NCBI GenBank assembly: GCA_000510425.1
Contig: AZKM01000029.1
Coordinates: forward strand, 65,648-129,647
DNA: 64,000 bases
Direction of reading: 5' to 3'
Source: Eubacterium nodatum ATCC 33099
GTDB taxonomy: Bacteria > Bacillota > Clostridia > Peptostreptococcales > Anaerovoracaceae
The notes under the pieces were generated by a model, which did not search any database, was not told the DNA's origin, and worked only from the letters and a program-made list of their open reading frames with translations. Position numbers and translations under genes: made by a program. Positions 1 through 8,900 of this stretch are shown one piece after another (within the stretch, counting starts at the first letter, position 1; each line of letters begins with the position of its first letter).

Positions 1-225
1 CTCGACATCTTAACCGAAGCTATGGGCTACGCCCATCTTCTTCAAATTCACATTGAAAAGGAAAACAGCGTTGTTTACACTTTTGCAGAGCGTCAGCTGA
101 GTGCAGAGGACTGTACCGATATAGATGTTCGCTGTAAAAGCTTTGAAGAGACTGCAGAAAAAATAGGAACACAAAAGCATTACCTTGATATGCTCATCAG
201 ATTGGAAAACAAATATTCAGTATAA
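1..225 (+). CDS. Hemerythrin-domain protein, C-terminal fragment (5' end outside window)
   Basis: The frame is open from base 1, so this is the last 74 codons of a longer gene. The visible part has a helix with the HIEKEN segment typical of the HExxE/HxxxE-type iron-ligand helix of bacterial hemerythrin HHE domains. It ends in a helix of the form GTQKHYLDMLIRLENKY, which closely resembles the last helix of clostridial hemerythrins. Such proteins bind a di-iron centre and are thought to sense or scavenge oxygen, NO or iron in anaerobes. The gene runs toward the minus-strand polyferredoxin gene, with only about 40 bases between their stop codons. The function of this member cannot be fixed from a fragment. 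Confidence 0.75.
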   Translation, partial: LDILTEAMGYAHLLQIHIEKENSVVYTFAERQLSAEDCTDIDVRCKSFEETAEKIGTQKHYLDMLIRLENKYSV

Positions 226-267
226 TAATCTACAGTCTCCGGAAGTTCATTTGCACTTCAAAATCTT

Positions 268-1179
268 CTAGCTTTGCTTAAGTAGCAAAAAATACAACAA
301 TACAGCCAGCATCACACCCTTTGCTGCAATCCATATCAATCCTTTATACTCTTTTAGAATCGTATTCGACTTAATATTATTTGCAGGACAAGCTTCTACA
401 CACTTGCCACAAGCAAAACACTCTCCCATACTGCTGTCACCGACCTGAATCGGAATCTCTGAAGCATTAGCTTCACCTCCCTCATCGAGAGTGGTATCAG
501 TAATGGTTATATTTGCAGGACAAACATTTATGCACTGCTTGCATTTCCCGAAACATCTGCTTCTATTTCTTCCAAGCTGCGATGGGGGGATCACCGGCAT
601 GATTGCAAACAGAGCCCCCATGGGACATAGGAAGCGGCAGAAAAATCGCTTTTCAAATAACATAAGAATTGACAGAACTGCAAAAATAAGTACACCTATT
701 ATATTGCTTCTATCCGGCAAGCTCAAAGCCTCAAGCCTTGAAAACGCTGTCCACGGACTGATTTGACCGATTATTGACTCTTTTCCCAGATAACAAAGTG
801 CAAGCAATATAACTGCACAGATATATTTACCGTATTTAAGCCATAACCCTGATTCAACGGATAAAGCAAACGGTCTTTTCTTAAACTTTTTCCTCACCCT
901 TGCGGAAATTTCATAGAGAACATCTCCATAAGTTCCGAATGCGCAGGCAAACCCGCAAAAGTATCTGCCAAACAGAATTGTAAATGCAAGAAGTCCAATC
1001 AAAATCATCACAAAGGGATTCAGTTCAATCGGTTTTCCCAGCGAGATCCGGCTTACTGCATACTTTGCCCCTGAAAAAGCCGATGAATACGCCGCAGGAA
1101 AAATAAAGAAAAACAAACCTCTAATTATCACCTTTACCGAAAGGGATATCTTCTTAAAATCGTTAATATTCTTGTTCAT
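268..1179 (-). CDS. Membrane polyferredoxin, NosR/NapH-like 4Fe-4S protein
   Basis: A 303-residue membrane protein with about six hydrophobic segments. Two CxxxC(P) motifs lie at the membrane edge (C75-C79 and C181-C185), and two ferredoxin-type clusters follow in the C-terminal third. The second cluster has classical spacing (C254, C257, C260, C264). The first is CxxxCxxCxxxCP (C209, C213, C216, C220), one residue longer than usual. NapH, NosR and YccM family members carry electrons across the membrane between cytoplasmic or quinol donors and extracytosolic acceptors. It starts 3 bases after the stop of an FMN-binding protein gene and is the last gene of that cluster. This suggests it passes electrons to the flavinylated partners. 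The electron donor and final acceptor are unknown. Confidence 0.85.
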   Translation of the reverse strand: MNKNINDFKKISLSVKVIIRGLFFFIFPAAYSSAFSGAKYAVSRISLGKPIELNPFVMILIGLLAFTILFGRYFCGFACAFGTYGDVLYEISARVRKKFKKRPFALSVESGLWLKYGKYICAVILLALCYLGKESIIGQISPWTAFSRLEALSLPDRSNIIGVLIFAVLSILMLFEKRFFCRFLCPMGALFAIMPVIPPSQLGRNRSRCFGKCKQCINVCPANITITDTTLDEGGEANASEIPIQVGDSSMGECFACGKCVEACPANNIKSNTILKEYKGLIWIAAKGVMLAVLLYFLLLKQS

Positions 1180-1182
1180 AGT

Positions 1183-1638
1183 CTATTTTGCCGCCTTTTC
1201 CAGTGCTGAGATAACGGCGTTTATTATTCCTGTAGATGTAAAAGTAGCACCGCTGACAGTATCCACATCTGTGCTTTGCTTATCCAAAATACTTTTGATT
1301 ACCCCCTTTGCAGAGGCAAGGTACGAACCATCCTCTTTTGAAGCATCTACTAAATCGATTTTTTCTATCTTATCATTTTTTACAGTAACCTTAACAACTA
1401 CATTTCCGCCAAAACCCTTTGCACTGCCCTCATAACTGCCATCCTTATATGTAGAGCCACCGGATTTTCCTCCTTTAGCCTTTGAGCCTTTTCCGGACTG
1501 AAGCTGTTCTATTTTCTTCTCAAGGGATACAATCTTGTCGGCATCCGCTTTATGCAGTGCCGCTGCCTGATATAAGCCAAATGCACCGATAATTATCAAA
1601 AGGTTAATTACTGAAATTAAAAATATTTTAATCTTCAT
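1183..1638 (-). CDS. Secreted single-domain FMN-binding protein
   Basis: A 151-residue protein with an N-terminal hydrophobic anchor (about residues 4-26), a short charged helix, and one FMN-binding domain. The domain begins at the YKDGSYEGSAKGFGG segment and ends with the flavin-attachment signature DTVSGATFTS. In this family the Thr of the SGAT motif is covalently linked to FMN by the transferase ApbE. The layout matches RnfG/NqrC-like extracytosolic electron carriers reduced to one domain. Spacing of 3 bases to the polyferredoxin gene downstream and 32 bases from the triple-domain FMN protein upstream indicates one operon. No apbE is present in the window, so flavinylation would need an enzyme encoded elsewhere. 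Confidence 0.87.
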   Translation of the reverse strand: MKIKIFLISVINLLIIIGAFGLYQAAALHKADADKIVSLEKKIEQLQSGKGSKAKGGKSGGSTYKDGSYEGSAKGFGGNVVVKVTVKNDKIEKIDLVDASKEDGSYLASAKGVIKSILDKQSTDVDTVSGATFTSTGIINAVISALEKAAK

Positions 1639-1670
1639 CTATCTCCATTCTCTTTCTATCTATAGCAAAA

Positions 1671-3005
1671 TTACTGACCCGGTTTTGAGCGATGCAACCT
1701 CAAAGCTTCATCTGCAGCATCCTTTATGGCTTTAGAAGTACAAGTCGCCCCCGCAATCGAATCTAATGTTCCTCTGCTTACAAGACTACTTTTCATCCGC
1801 TGAAAAGTACTTATCTGATAATCTCTATTTTTTGGACTCTCTTCCCAAACAGGATTAAACATATCTATTATCCTATCATTTTTTACTTTAAAACCTATGC
1901 TCTTCAATGCATATTTACCAAAGTCATCATCTGTAGGAATTACCATAATAGGAGCTCCGCTTATGTTTGTTACAGTATATGAAAAGATCTTTTCATTCGG
2001 ATTGTCCGGCTTTTTCGGTTTCTTAGGTTTTTTCGGCTTCTTGTTGCCGCCTTCAGGCTTCTTAGGTTTTTTAGGTTTCTTTTTGTCCTTTTGATCCGGA
2101 ACATTACCCTCTTTCTTAGCCTCTTCAAGTGCCTTTCCTATTGCCTTCTTCATTGCATTTGACGAACATGTAGCACCTGTCACATTATCTATTTTAGAAT
2201 ATTTATTTAACTCCAAAACCTTAGGTATCATCTCATCTTCAACTCTTTTTTGGAATCCTACATCGTATGAATTCGTTGAACCCCACTTGATTTTACTGAA
2301 ACGGATAATCTTTCCTTTCTTTATATGTATATTTACATTTTCCAAAGGATATTCCTTAAACTGCTTTTTACGGTCAGGCGTAACCATGATATTTTTAATA
2401 GCATAGACCTTTCCGCCTGCTTTAGGCTTTGGAAGCGGTTTCGGCTTCACCGGTAAAATCGGCTTAGGTTTCACCTTAGACTTCCCTCCTGCTTTTCTAA
2501 GTGCACTCCTAACTGCATTTATTATTCCGTTTGATGAATAAGTTGCTCCTGAAACTGTATCAACATTGGTTGTTTTGCTTCTTTTAATTCTGGATACAAC
2601 CGCCTTCGCTCTCGCCCAATAGCTTGGAGTTTCTCCCTGACTCAGCACCTGAACATTGGAAATTTTTCCCTTTGAAATTGTGACAGAAACTGTTATATCG
2701 CTCTGAAAGCCCCGGGCACTCCCTGTATATGTACCATCCTTATAATTTCCTTTTTCCTTAAAATCGCCGAGTTTACCGGCAGGTCCTTTAGATACGCTTT
2801 TTACTGCCGACACCGTTTTTTTCTTACCAATCAAGGTCTTTTTCGCCTTTGCATTTGCATCAGTGTTTATTTCAGTCCCATTTTTTCCTATATCTGAATA
2901 CGATGGTATCTTTAGAGAGTTTACCCCTGTTATCACCAATGCAACCACTAAAACTGCCGGTAAAAAAACAGAAGCAACTTTTAATTCTCCTATAATCCTT
3001 TTCAT
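1671..3005 (-). CDS. Secreted protein with three FMN-binding (flavinylation) domains
   Basis: I place the start at the ATG at 3005, which has an AAGGAGA box seven bases upstream; an in-frame ATG 14 codons earlier has no such box. An N-terminal hydrophobic segment is followed by three FMN-binding domains. The first carries a canonical DTVSGATYSS motif. The second and third have diverged motifs, DNVTGATCSS and DSIAGATCTS. A lysine/proline-rich spacer (KKPKKPKKP type) separates domains 2 and 3 and may span the cell wall. The family holds covalent FMN outside the membrane. Three flavins in one chain plus the polyferredoxin two genes downstream suggest a relay across the envelope. Whether domains 2 and 3 are really flavinylated is uncertain. 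Confidence 0.83.
   Translation of the reverse strand: MKRIIGELKVASVFLPAVLVVALVITGVNSLKIPSYSDIGKNGTEINTDANAKAKKTLIGKKKTVSAVKSVSKGPAGKLGDFKEKGNYKDGTYTGSARGFQSDITVSVTISKGKISNVQVLSQGETPSYWARAKAVVSRIKRSKTTNVDTVSGATYSSNGIINAVRSALRKAGGKSKVKPKPILPVKPKPLPKPKAGGKVYAIKNIMVTPDRKKQFKEYPLENVNIHIKKGKIIRFSKIKWGSTNSYDVGFQKRVEDEMIPKVLELNKYSKIDNVTGATCSSNAMKKAIGKALEEAKKEGNVPDQKDKKKPKKPKKPEGGNKKPKKPKKPKKPDNPNEKIFSYTVTNISGAPIMVIPTDDDFGKYALKSIGFKVKNDRIIDMFNPVWEESPKNRDYQISTFQRMKSSLVSRGTLDSIAGATCTSKAIKDAADEALRLHRSKPGQ
2007..2090 (-). repeat. Low-complexity Lys/Pro-rich coding repeat
   Basis: Tandemly related 9-12 base units encode KKPKKPEGG-like and KKPKKPDNP-like stretches between the second and third FMN domains of the triple-domain protein. 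The repeat is inside the reading frame and is best read as a flexible cationic wall-spanning linker. Such runs can change length by slippage. Confidence 0.7.
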
Positions 3006-3075
3006 TAAAATCTCCTTTTCTGTTAGCATATAATAAAAACTCATCACAAAACAATTAAAAATTGTAAATTTCGAT

Positions 3076-3110
3076 ACAAAAAAGTGACATAAAATACACT
3101 ATGCCACTTT
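3076..3110 (-). terminator. Intrinsic terminator of the ABC exporter genes
   Basis: An 11-base-pair stem (AAAGTGGCATA with TATGTCACTTT in minus-strand sense, one G-U pair) with an 8-base loop is followed by a run of U. It lies after the permease stop at 3264 and before the FMN gene start at 3005, so it should end the exporter transcript. It could also act as a leader attenuator of the FMN operon. Confidence 0.65.
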
Positions 3111-3263
3111 CCGTTACATTCTAACATAATAGATATTATTATACAAGTAATAAATGGTAATTTGGTTAACTCAAATTAACTTTTTTTGAACATTTTTTAC
3201 AAATTAATTTATAAATCAGTTTTAATCTTCAGCCAGCTGACCGAAAGCATGGAGATCCCTTTT

Positions 3264-4943
3264 CTAATCCTGCATTTTCCAATATCTAATCTGCATCCTG
3301 TGGTAAGAAAAACTTATCAGTGTAAGAACAATCACAAGGCAAACTGTACTAATAATTATCATTTCGTCTGATATACGCATTGATATATAAAATGCTGCGG
3401 CTGTACATATAACTCCCAAAATGGTCACGGCAAAAAAGACAAGTATCCTTTCCGCATTTCCTCCTCCTCGGCTTGCAAGCTGGGTAACGCTCTGCCAATT
3501 AACATCCAGGTAATTATAGTCATTTTTGAAATACCGATGGCAAAGATTCAGAGATGTGAGCAGGAATGTGATAATTAGAATCAGTATCATATAAATTGGC
3601 AGTTTCATCCACAAGCTTATACCTATAAGGAATATAACCGGGATTATATCCTGAATAAAAAATGCAAACCAAAATTTGTACATCATATATTCACAGAAAT
3701 CCATGGGTAACGATCTTATAAAGTTAAAGTTTTCTCTATCCAGTGAAATCATTATAAAATGAAGGGTCCCTGATGTCGAAAAGGCGTAAAATATTCCCAC
3801 CACTGCAGCGACAAGTATAAACTTAACATCAATCACCTCACCGTCTGTATCCTTTAATAGCTGAAATATTGAACCGAATATGATAAGAGGCCTAATAATC
3901 TGAGGTGTAATTAAAAACTGAAATAATATCGTGGTATCAACAAGCAGTCCAAGATTGTATTTAAACAGCAGCCTCTTGAAACTAACCGCCTTTCTTCCCA
4001 TGCCTTTACCATACTCTTCTTTTTCCTCAATATCCATGTTTCCATCTGTGGCAAGCTCCGCATACTCCGCGGCTTTATCATTATTTTGCATAATGTTTTT
4101 ACTGATAATGTTTCCCGAAATCAGGTCGTATAAATCTGTTAAGACAACTTTCCGAATATATATAAGGCTTAAGATTATTGCAGCAATCCATGGAACTATA
4201 TATACAAGACTTCCGGAACTGATTGGATTTTCTTCAAATCGCATAATCTGAATAAACGGCTGAAACAGTTTTGCATTATTCTTTAAAAACTGATAAACAA
4301 AAAGGTTCGGATTGAGTGCCAGAAAACTTACGCCTAAAATCAATGAAATCATACCGGTTAGAATTGTCGATACTGCTTTTTTGTGCTTCTGAAAAACTGC
4401 GGTAGCAGCAATTGCATTTACCAAAACAAAGGCAAACATCAGCACTGCCATAGGTATAATTATGATATTCAGTATTGCAAAGAACACAGCAATCAATATA
4501 TTTGGAGCTACCATAAAAGGCATTACAAAAAATATCACTGCTAAAGGTAATAAATAGAATAATGTTCCCATTACAACCGTAATACTTTTACCTAAAATCA
4601 CTTCAGCCATGGTCACCGGAACAGGTCTGTACCCCTCAATATCTTTGCTTTCGTAAAAAACATTAAATACCACCAAAAACCCCTGCAGAAAAGTCACCAG
4701 AGTAAAGAAAAAAGCATATATACCAAAGTTTTCAGGCTGGTTTTTAATGTCTGTCAACTTTAAAAGAATTCCGAAAACAGCTGAAAATATGATACCTAAA
4801 ATCAGCTGTGTTCTGACAATTTTCACCGGTATACTTATATCCGGGTTCTCTATTTGCTGCTTCCTGATTTTATCCAGGGTTCTTGAATCCGCAGAATATA
4901 CGATATTCAATCGTATAAGGCTCTTAATTACACGCCATCTCAT
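3264..4943 (-). CDS. ABC exporter permease subunit
   Basis: A 559-residue integral membrane protein with roughly ten to twelve hydrophobic segments in two blocks. A charged, Asp/Glu/Lys-rich cytoplasmic stretch (about residues 290-325) separates the blocks. The start overlaps the stop of the ATPase gene by four bases (ATGA), so the two are translationally coupled and form one transporter. The size and two-block layout resemble clostridial exporter permeases that pair with a drug- or bacteriocin-type ATPase. The substrate cannot be told from sequence. A strong hairpin after the gene suggests it ends its transcript. Confidence 0.8.
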   Translation of the reverse strand: MRWRVIKSLIRLNIVYSADSRTLDKIRKQQIENPDISIPVKIVRTQLILGIIFSAVFGILLKLTDIKNQPENFGIYAFFFTLVTFLQGFLVVFNVFYESKDIEGYRPVPVTMAEVILGKSITVVMGTLFYLLPLAVIFFVMPFMVAPNILIAVFFAILNIIIIPMAVLMFAFVLVNAIAATAVFQKHKKAVSTILTGMISLILGVSFLALNPNLFVYQFLKNNAKLFQPFIQIMRFEENPISSGSLVYIVPWIAAIILSLIYIRKVVLTDLYDLISGNIISKNIMQNNDKAAEYAELATDGNMDIEEKEEYGKGMGRKAVSFKRLLFKYNLGLLVDTTILFQFLITPQIIRPLIIFGSIFQLLKDTDGEVIDVKFILVAAVVGIFYAFSTSGTLHFIMISLDRENFNFIRSLPMDFCEYMMYKFWFAFFIQDIIPVIFLIGISLWMKLPIYMILILIITFLLTSLNLCHRYFKNDYNYLDVNWQSVTQLASRGGGNAERILVFFAVTILGVICTAAAFYISMRISDEMIIISTVCLVIVLTLISFSYHRMQIRYWKMQD

Positions 4944-5674
4944 ACCCGGTTTTCCTCTTTTCTGCCTGCCACATCAAGGTAAATTCTCTCTAAACTCTGT
5001 TCAGGATGTACTTCTTTTAAATCTTCAATTGTTCCGATATATATCAGCTCGCCTTTCTTTAAGATCGCAATTCTGTCGCAAATCTGCTCAGCAACCTGCA
5101 GAACATGTGTCGAAAAAATCACAGTATTTCCTTTGTCTGCATGCGTTCTCATAAGCTCTTTAAGGTCAAATGATGCCTGAGGATCCAGTCCTGTCATAGG
5201 TTCATCCAAAACCCAGATACTCGGATTTGCAAGAAGTGCCCCTATCAGAAACACCTTTTGTCTCATTCCATGGGAAAAAGATTCGATGGACTGAAAAATT
5301 GCATCTCCCAAATCAAATATTTTAAGGAGTTCTTTTATTCTATTGTCCTTATCTTTATCTGATAAGCCATAGGCACCACCTATAAAATCCCAGTAGTCCA
5401 TTGCCGATAATTTAAGGAACAAATTGGGTGAATCCGATACATATCCTATTTTCTCTTTAATTGCAACTCTATTTTCTTTTAAGCTCATTCCGTCCACAAC
5501 TATCTCGCCTTCTGTAGGATTGATTACACTTACAAGAGACTTAATCACTGTGGATTTTCCTGCTCCGTTATGACCTATCAAACCTAATATTTCACCATTA
5601 TTTACGGTTAAATTAAAGTTTTTAAGCGCCTTAATATTTCCATAAAATTTTGATACATTTTTAAATTCTATCAT
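4940..5674 (-). CDS. ABC transporter ATP-binding protein (exporter type)
   Basis: A 244-residue ATPase. Walker A is GHNGAGKST (about residues 34-42). The signature loop is SHGMRQK in place of LSGGQ, as is common in multidrug and bacteriocin exporters. Walker B is the segment ending in VLDEP, and the H-loop is STH. The gene has a good ribosome site (GAGGAAAC) and is followed directly by the overlapping permease gene. It energises export of an unknown compound. The cobalamin-regulated operon upstream ends at its own terminator, so this pair is probably transcribed separately. Confidence 0.88.
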   Translation of the reverse strand: MIEFKNVSKFYGNIKALKNFNLTVNNGEILGLIGHNGAGKSTVIKSLVSVINPTEGEIVVDGMSLKENRVAIKEKIGYVSDSPNLFLKLSAMDYWDFIGGAYGLSDKDKDNRIKELLKIFDLGDAIFQSIESFSHGMRQKVFLIGALLANPSIWVLDEPMTGLDPQASFDLKELMRTHADKGNTVIFSTHVLQVAEQICDRIAILKKGELIYIGTIEDLKEVHPEQSLERIYLDVAGRKEENRV

Positions 5675-5757
5675 GTTGTTTCCTCATTTTTATAAAGGAA
5701 TTTGACCTTTCCTTTTAATGCCGTTTGAAAAAGTAAAAATTACAATTCATATTCTAT

Positions 5758-5797
5758 CAAAAAAAACAAAAAGTTGGAACTGCCATTCCAACTTTTC
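5758..5797 (-). terminator. Strong intrinsic terminator closing the cobalamin-regulated operon
   Basis: In minus-strand sense, an 11-base-pair perfect stem (AAAAGTTGGAA with TTCCAACTTTT) and six-base loop are followed by U, G and a run of eight U. It lies about 130 bases after the stop codon of the 1412-codon gene and marks the 3' end of the long surface-protein transcription unit. Confidence 0.85.
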
Positions 5798-5929
5798 GTG
5801 TAAAAAATCCAACCCCTATATACTCATACTATTCTAATTATCACGTTGCTCATCAAACAGAAGCAAAATTTATAAAACGATAGCTCTCCATTCCGGATTT
5901 GCTTAAATTGTACAATCGATTTTAAGAAA

Positions 5930-8900
5930 TTATGATTTAACCCAAACTACATTTGACCACTTTCCGTAGATTTTCTTGCCTTTATATATTCTGTAAGCAC
6001 GAACTCTATAGCAGTATTTTTTACCTTTTATATATTTCATAGTTCTAAACTTTGTCTTTGAAATTCTATTACCTCTAACAAGATCAGTCCATTTTTTCTT
6101 CCCTTTGACCTGTTTCTGATATCCTTTTGCACCTTTTACCGTTTTCCATGAAAGTATATATTTCCTTCCGGATTTTTTCACTTTCAGTTTTTGTACTTTG
6201 CCAGGTCTTTTCATTTTTATTGAAGGTTTCTTTGGCTTTCCCGGTTTAGAATTATTATCTTTATCTATAGGTTTTGAATAATCATCTGTGTATATCAGTT
6301 CTATGCTATCTCCTTCATTGAGTTTCAAAATTCCTAATGGAACTTTTCCGAATTTCCCATTATATCTATACACCCAACCACTTTTTCTGCCTTTGGTAAA
6401 TTCCGCTAATCTTATTCCCTTATAAGTTATAGCTTTCAAGTAATCTCCCTTAAACTCACAACTTATGTTCTCTTTAGCCAAATTTTTCTCTATTGCTTTT
6501 ATGAGATTTGTTTTTCCTCCAACTTTTACTGTTCCGCTTTCAAACCATGTTCTACCTTCATCATCCAAAACCTTTAGGTTTATATTAACCATATTGCTCT
6601 GGACAATATCCTCATCTTCTACCTTACCCTTGTCATTAGCCTCTCCCGGAACTTCTTTGTCACTTCTTTCAAGATAAATATTATAAGCCGTTCTTCCCAG
6701 TTCCTTATATCTTTCCATGGCTACAAGTGCTCTGAATCCCTGCTCTGTAGCTAGATTACGGGCTTTTTCACCAGCTATACCATAACCCATAGTTGTAATA
6801 AACCCATCATTGCTGTCATTTATGTAAAGACTCAATGCCGAAGTGAGGCTACAGCCGTTATTAGAAAATTTATCCGGATCTTCTCCTGCAGCTATAAGTC
6901 CAATAACCACCATGGAATCTGAGTTTATATTCCCAAAACTGCCATCTTCACCCTGAACTTTTTTGAGACCTTGCAACGCTTTCTTTACAAATGCTTTTGA
7001 CTGACTCTGAACGCCATAGATATCTTCACCCTTAGTGTATTTTACAAAGGCTGATATTGCCACTGCCGTTGTATCTATATCGTCATAAGTTTTACCCAAA
7101 TATTTCATTCGGCAAATGCCATTTGCTCCTTGCCTCTTAGCTAACTCATTTACAAAATTTTGAACCTGTTCTTTAGATAGCTTAACTTTTCCTCTTTGAT
7201 CTGCAAGTAAAATCCAAGGAATCGTATAATAATCTCCGTGCATTGACATTTCTTTTAGAAGCTTTCCATTGTTATAGGTTTTATTCTTGCCATATGCCTT
7301 AAGTGTTTGAGTATCAAAACCAAGACTTCCCAGTATAATTTCTCCCTTAGCTCTATCATTAGCAGAAGAATTTTTATTTTCCAAATCGTTTATAGCTAAG
7401 TTTACATAATTTTCTTTTGTTACTTTTTCTGTGTTGTATTTTTTATGTTTAAGCCTTGAGTAAATCTCCATATCAAATACAATCCACTCATCAGATTTTT
7501 TAATATATGATTTCGCTATTCTGTCTATAAGTTCTCCATTATTCCGAATATCAGGGTAGATTATAATCTCCACAGGAATAAATATTCTCTCTCTGTTTTT
7601 CTCAAACAACAGTGAAGCTGTTTCTGTAATGGCTTTGTTTCCGGAATTTATTTTTTTCAGAAATATACCTTCTCCATTTACCTTAATATATCCCTTTTTA
7701 ATATCATCTTTGCTCTGTGAAGGTGTGACGGTAATAGATGGATCAACAGTGACACCGTCCAAAGACATTTTTGCCTTGTATCCAACCTTTGATCCGGACG
7801 GTACAGGTATAACTTTTGAATATTTTTCCAGTTCTTTCAGCAAAGCCGGATCATTAACCTGCGGGTCATTATCCTTTAGGTAAGGTTTTCCTCCGTTTTT
7901 TTCTTTGGAAGCCATCCATTTTTCGCCAAGTTTACTTACTAAATCCTTCCTATTCTCATCTGTTACCGTTATACCGTAATTATTTTTACCGGTTGCAGTA
8001 TCCTCACTGAAACTATTCACCATGTTGTCTTTTGTTATAATTCCTTTTCCATAGAAATTAAACTCATGGTCCTCTGCACCCACAACTTTACCTGAATTGT
8101 AGGAATATTTTATTCCGGGGCTGCAATCATCACCGGTTCTGTAGCCTGCATTACCTAAAATGCCTCCTGCGGTTACTCCCGGACCGTAGATATATCCCGC
8201 ATTATATGAGTCTGTCACTCTAATGCAGTTTTTATTTCCTCCTACAAGTCCTCCTATTGTTGTCTTTAAATCTTTACCTGTACAAATCACATTTCCGCCA
8301 TTGTATGATCTATCTATATCGAGGCTATGATTTTCCCATTTGTAGTCTACGCCATCCTCGTAAGAGCCTATCAGTCCTCCTACTCCTTCGCTGCCTCTTG
8401 CCAAGGCAGAAACATTCACAAGACCTGCACACTTTATTATTTTAACATCTCCAATAGCTTTGCCTGCGATTCCTCCTGCCATAGCATAAGGCTCACTCGA
8501 ATACACCTGACCTCTAACTGTTAAGTTTTTAACCTCTGCATTTTTTAGTACTCCGAATAAGCCATAATAGCTTCTCGCTTTTACAACATTTAATCCTGTT
8601 ATTGTCTTGTTATTACCATCAAATATTCCTTGGAAAGGATACACTGTATTGATACCCAAAGGTGTCCATGACTGGTTCTCCAGATCAATGTCATTTGCTA
8701 ATTTTATGTGTGCAGATGAAAAATTCTTGTTTCCCATGTTCACCATATGAACTATGTATCTCAACGCATTCTTGTCTTTAATTATATAAGGTGATTTTTC
8801 GCTTCCTTCGCCTTCAAAGTTGCTCGGTTCCTCCGTAACATCATAATTTTCTTCCGGCTTCTCCGGCTCCTCTTCTTCCTCTTCAGGATCCGCAACAGAA

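Noticed and set aside
3264-5674. ABC pair next to the cobalamin-regulated operon as a B12 importer
   Set aside because: The permease and the ATPase signature are of exporter type, no BtuF-like binding protein is present, and a strong terminator separates the pair from the operon.
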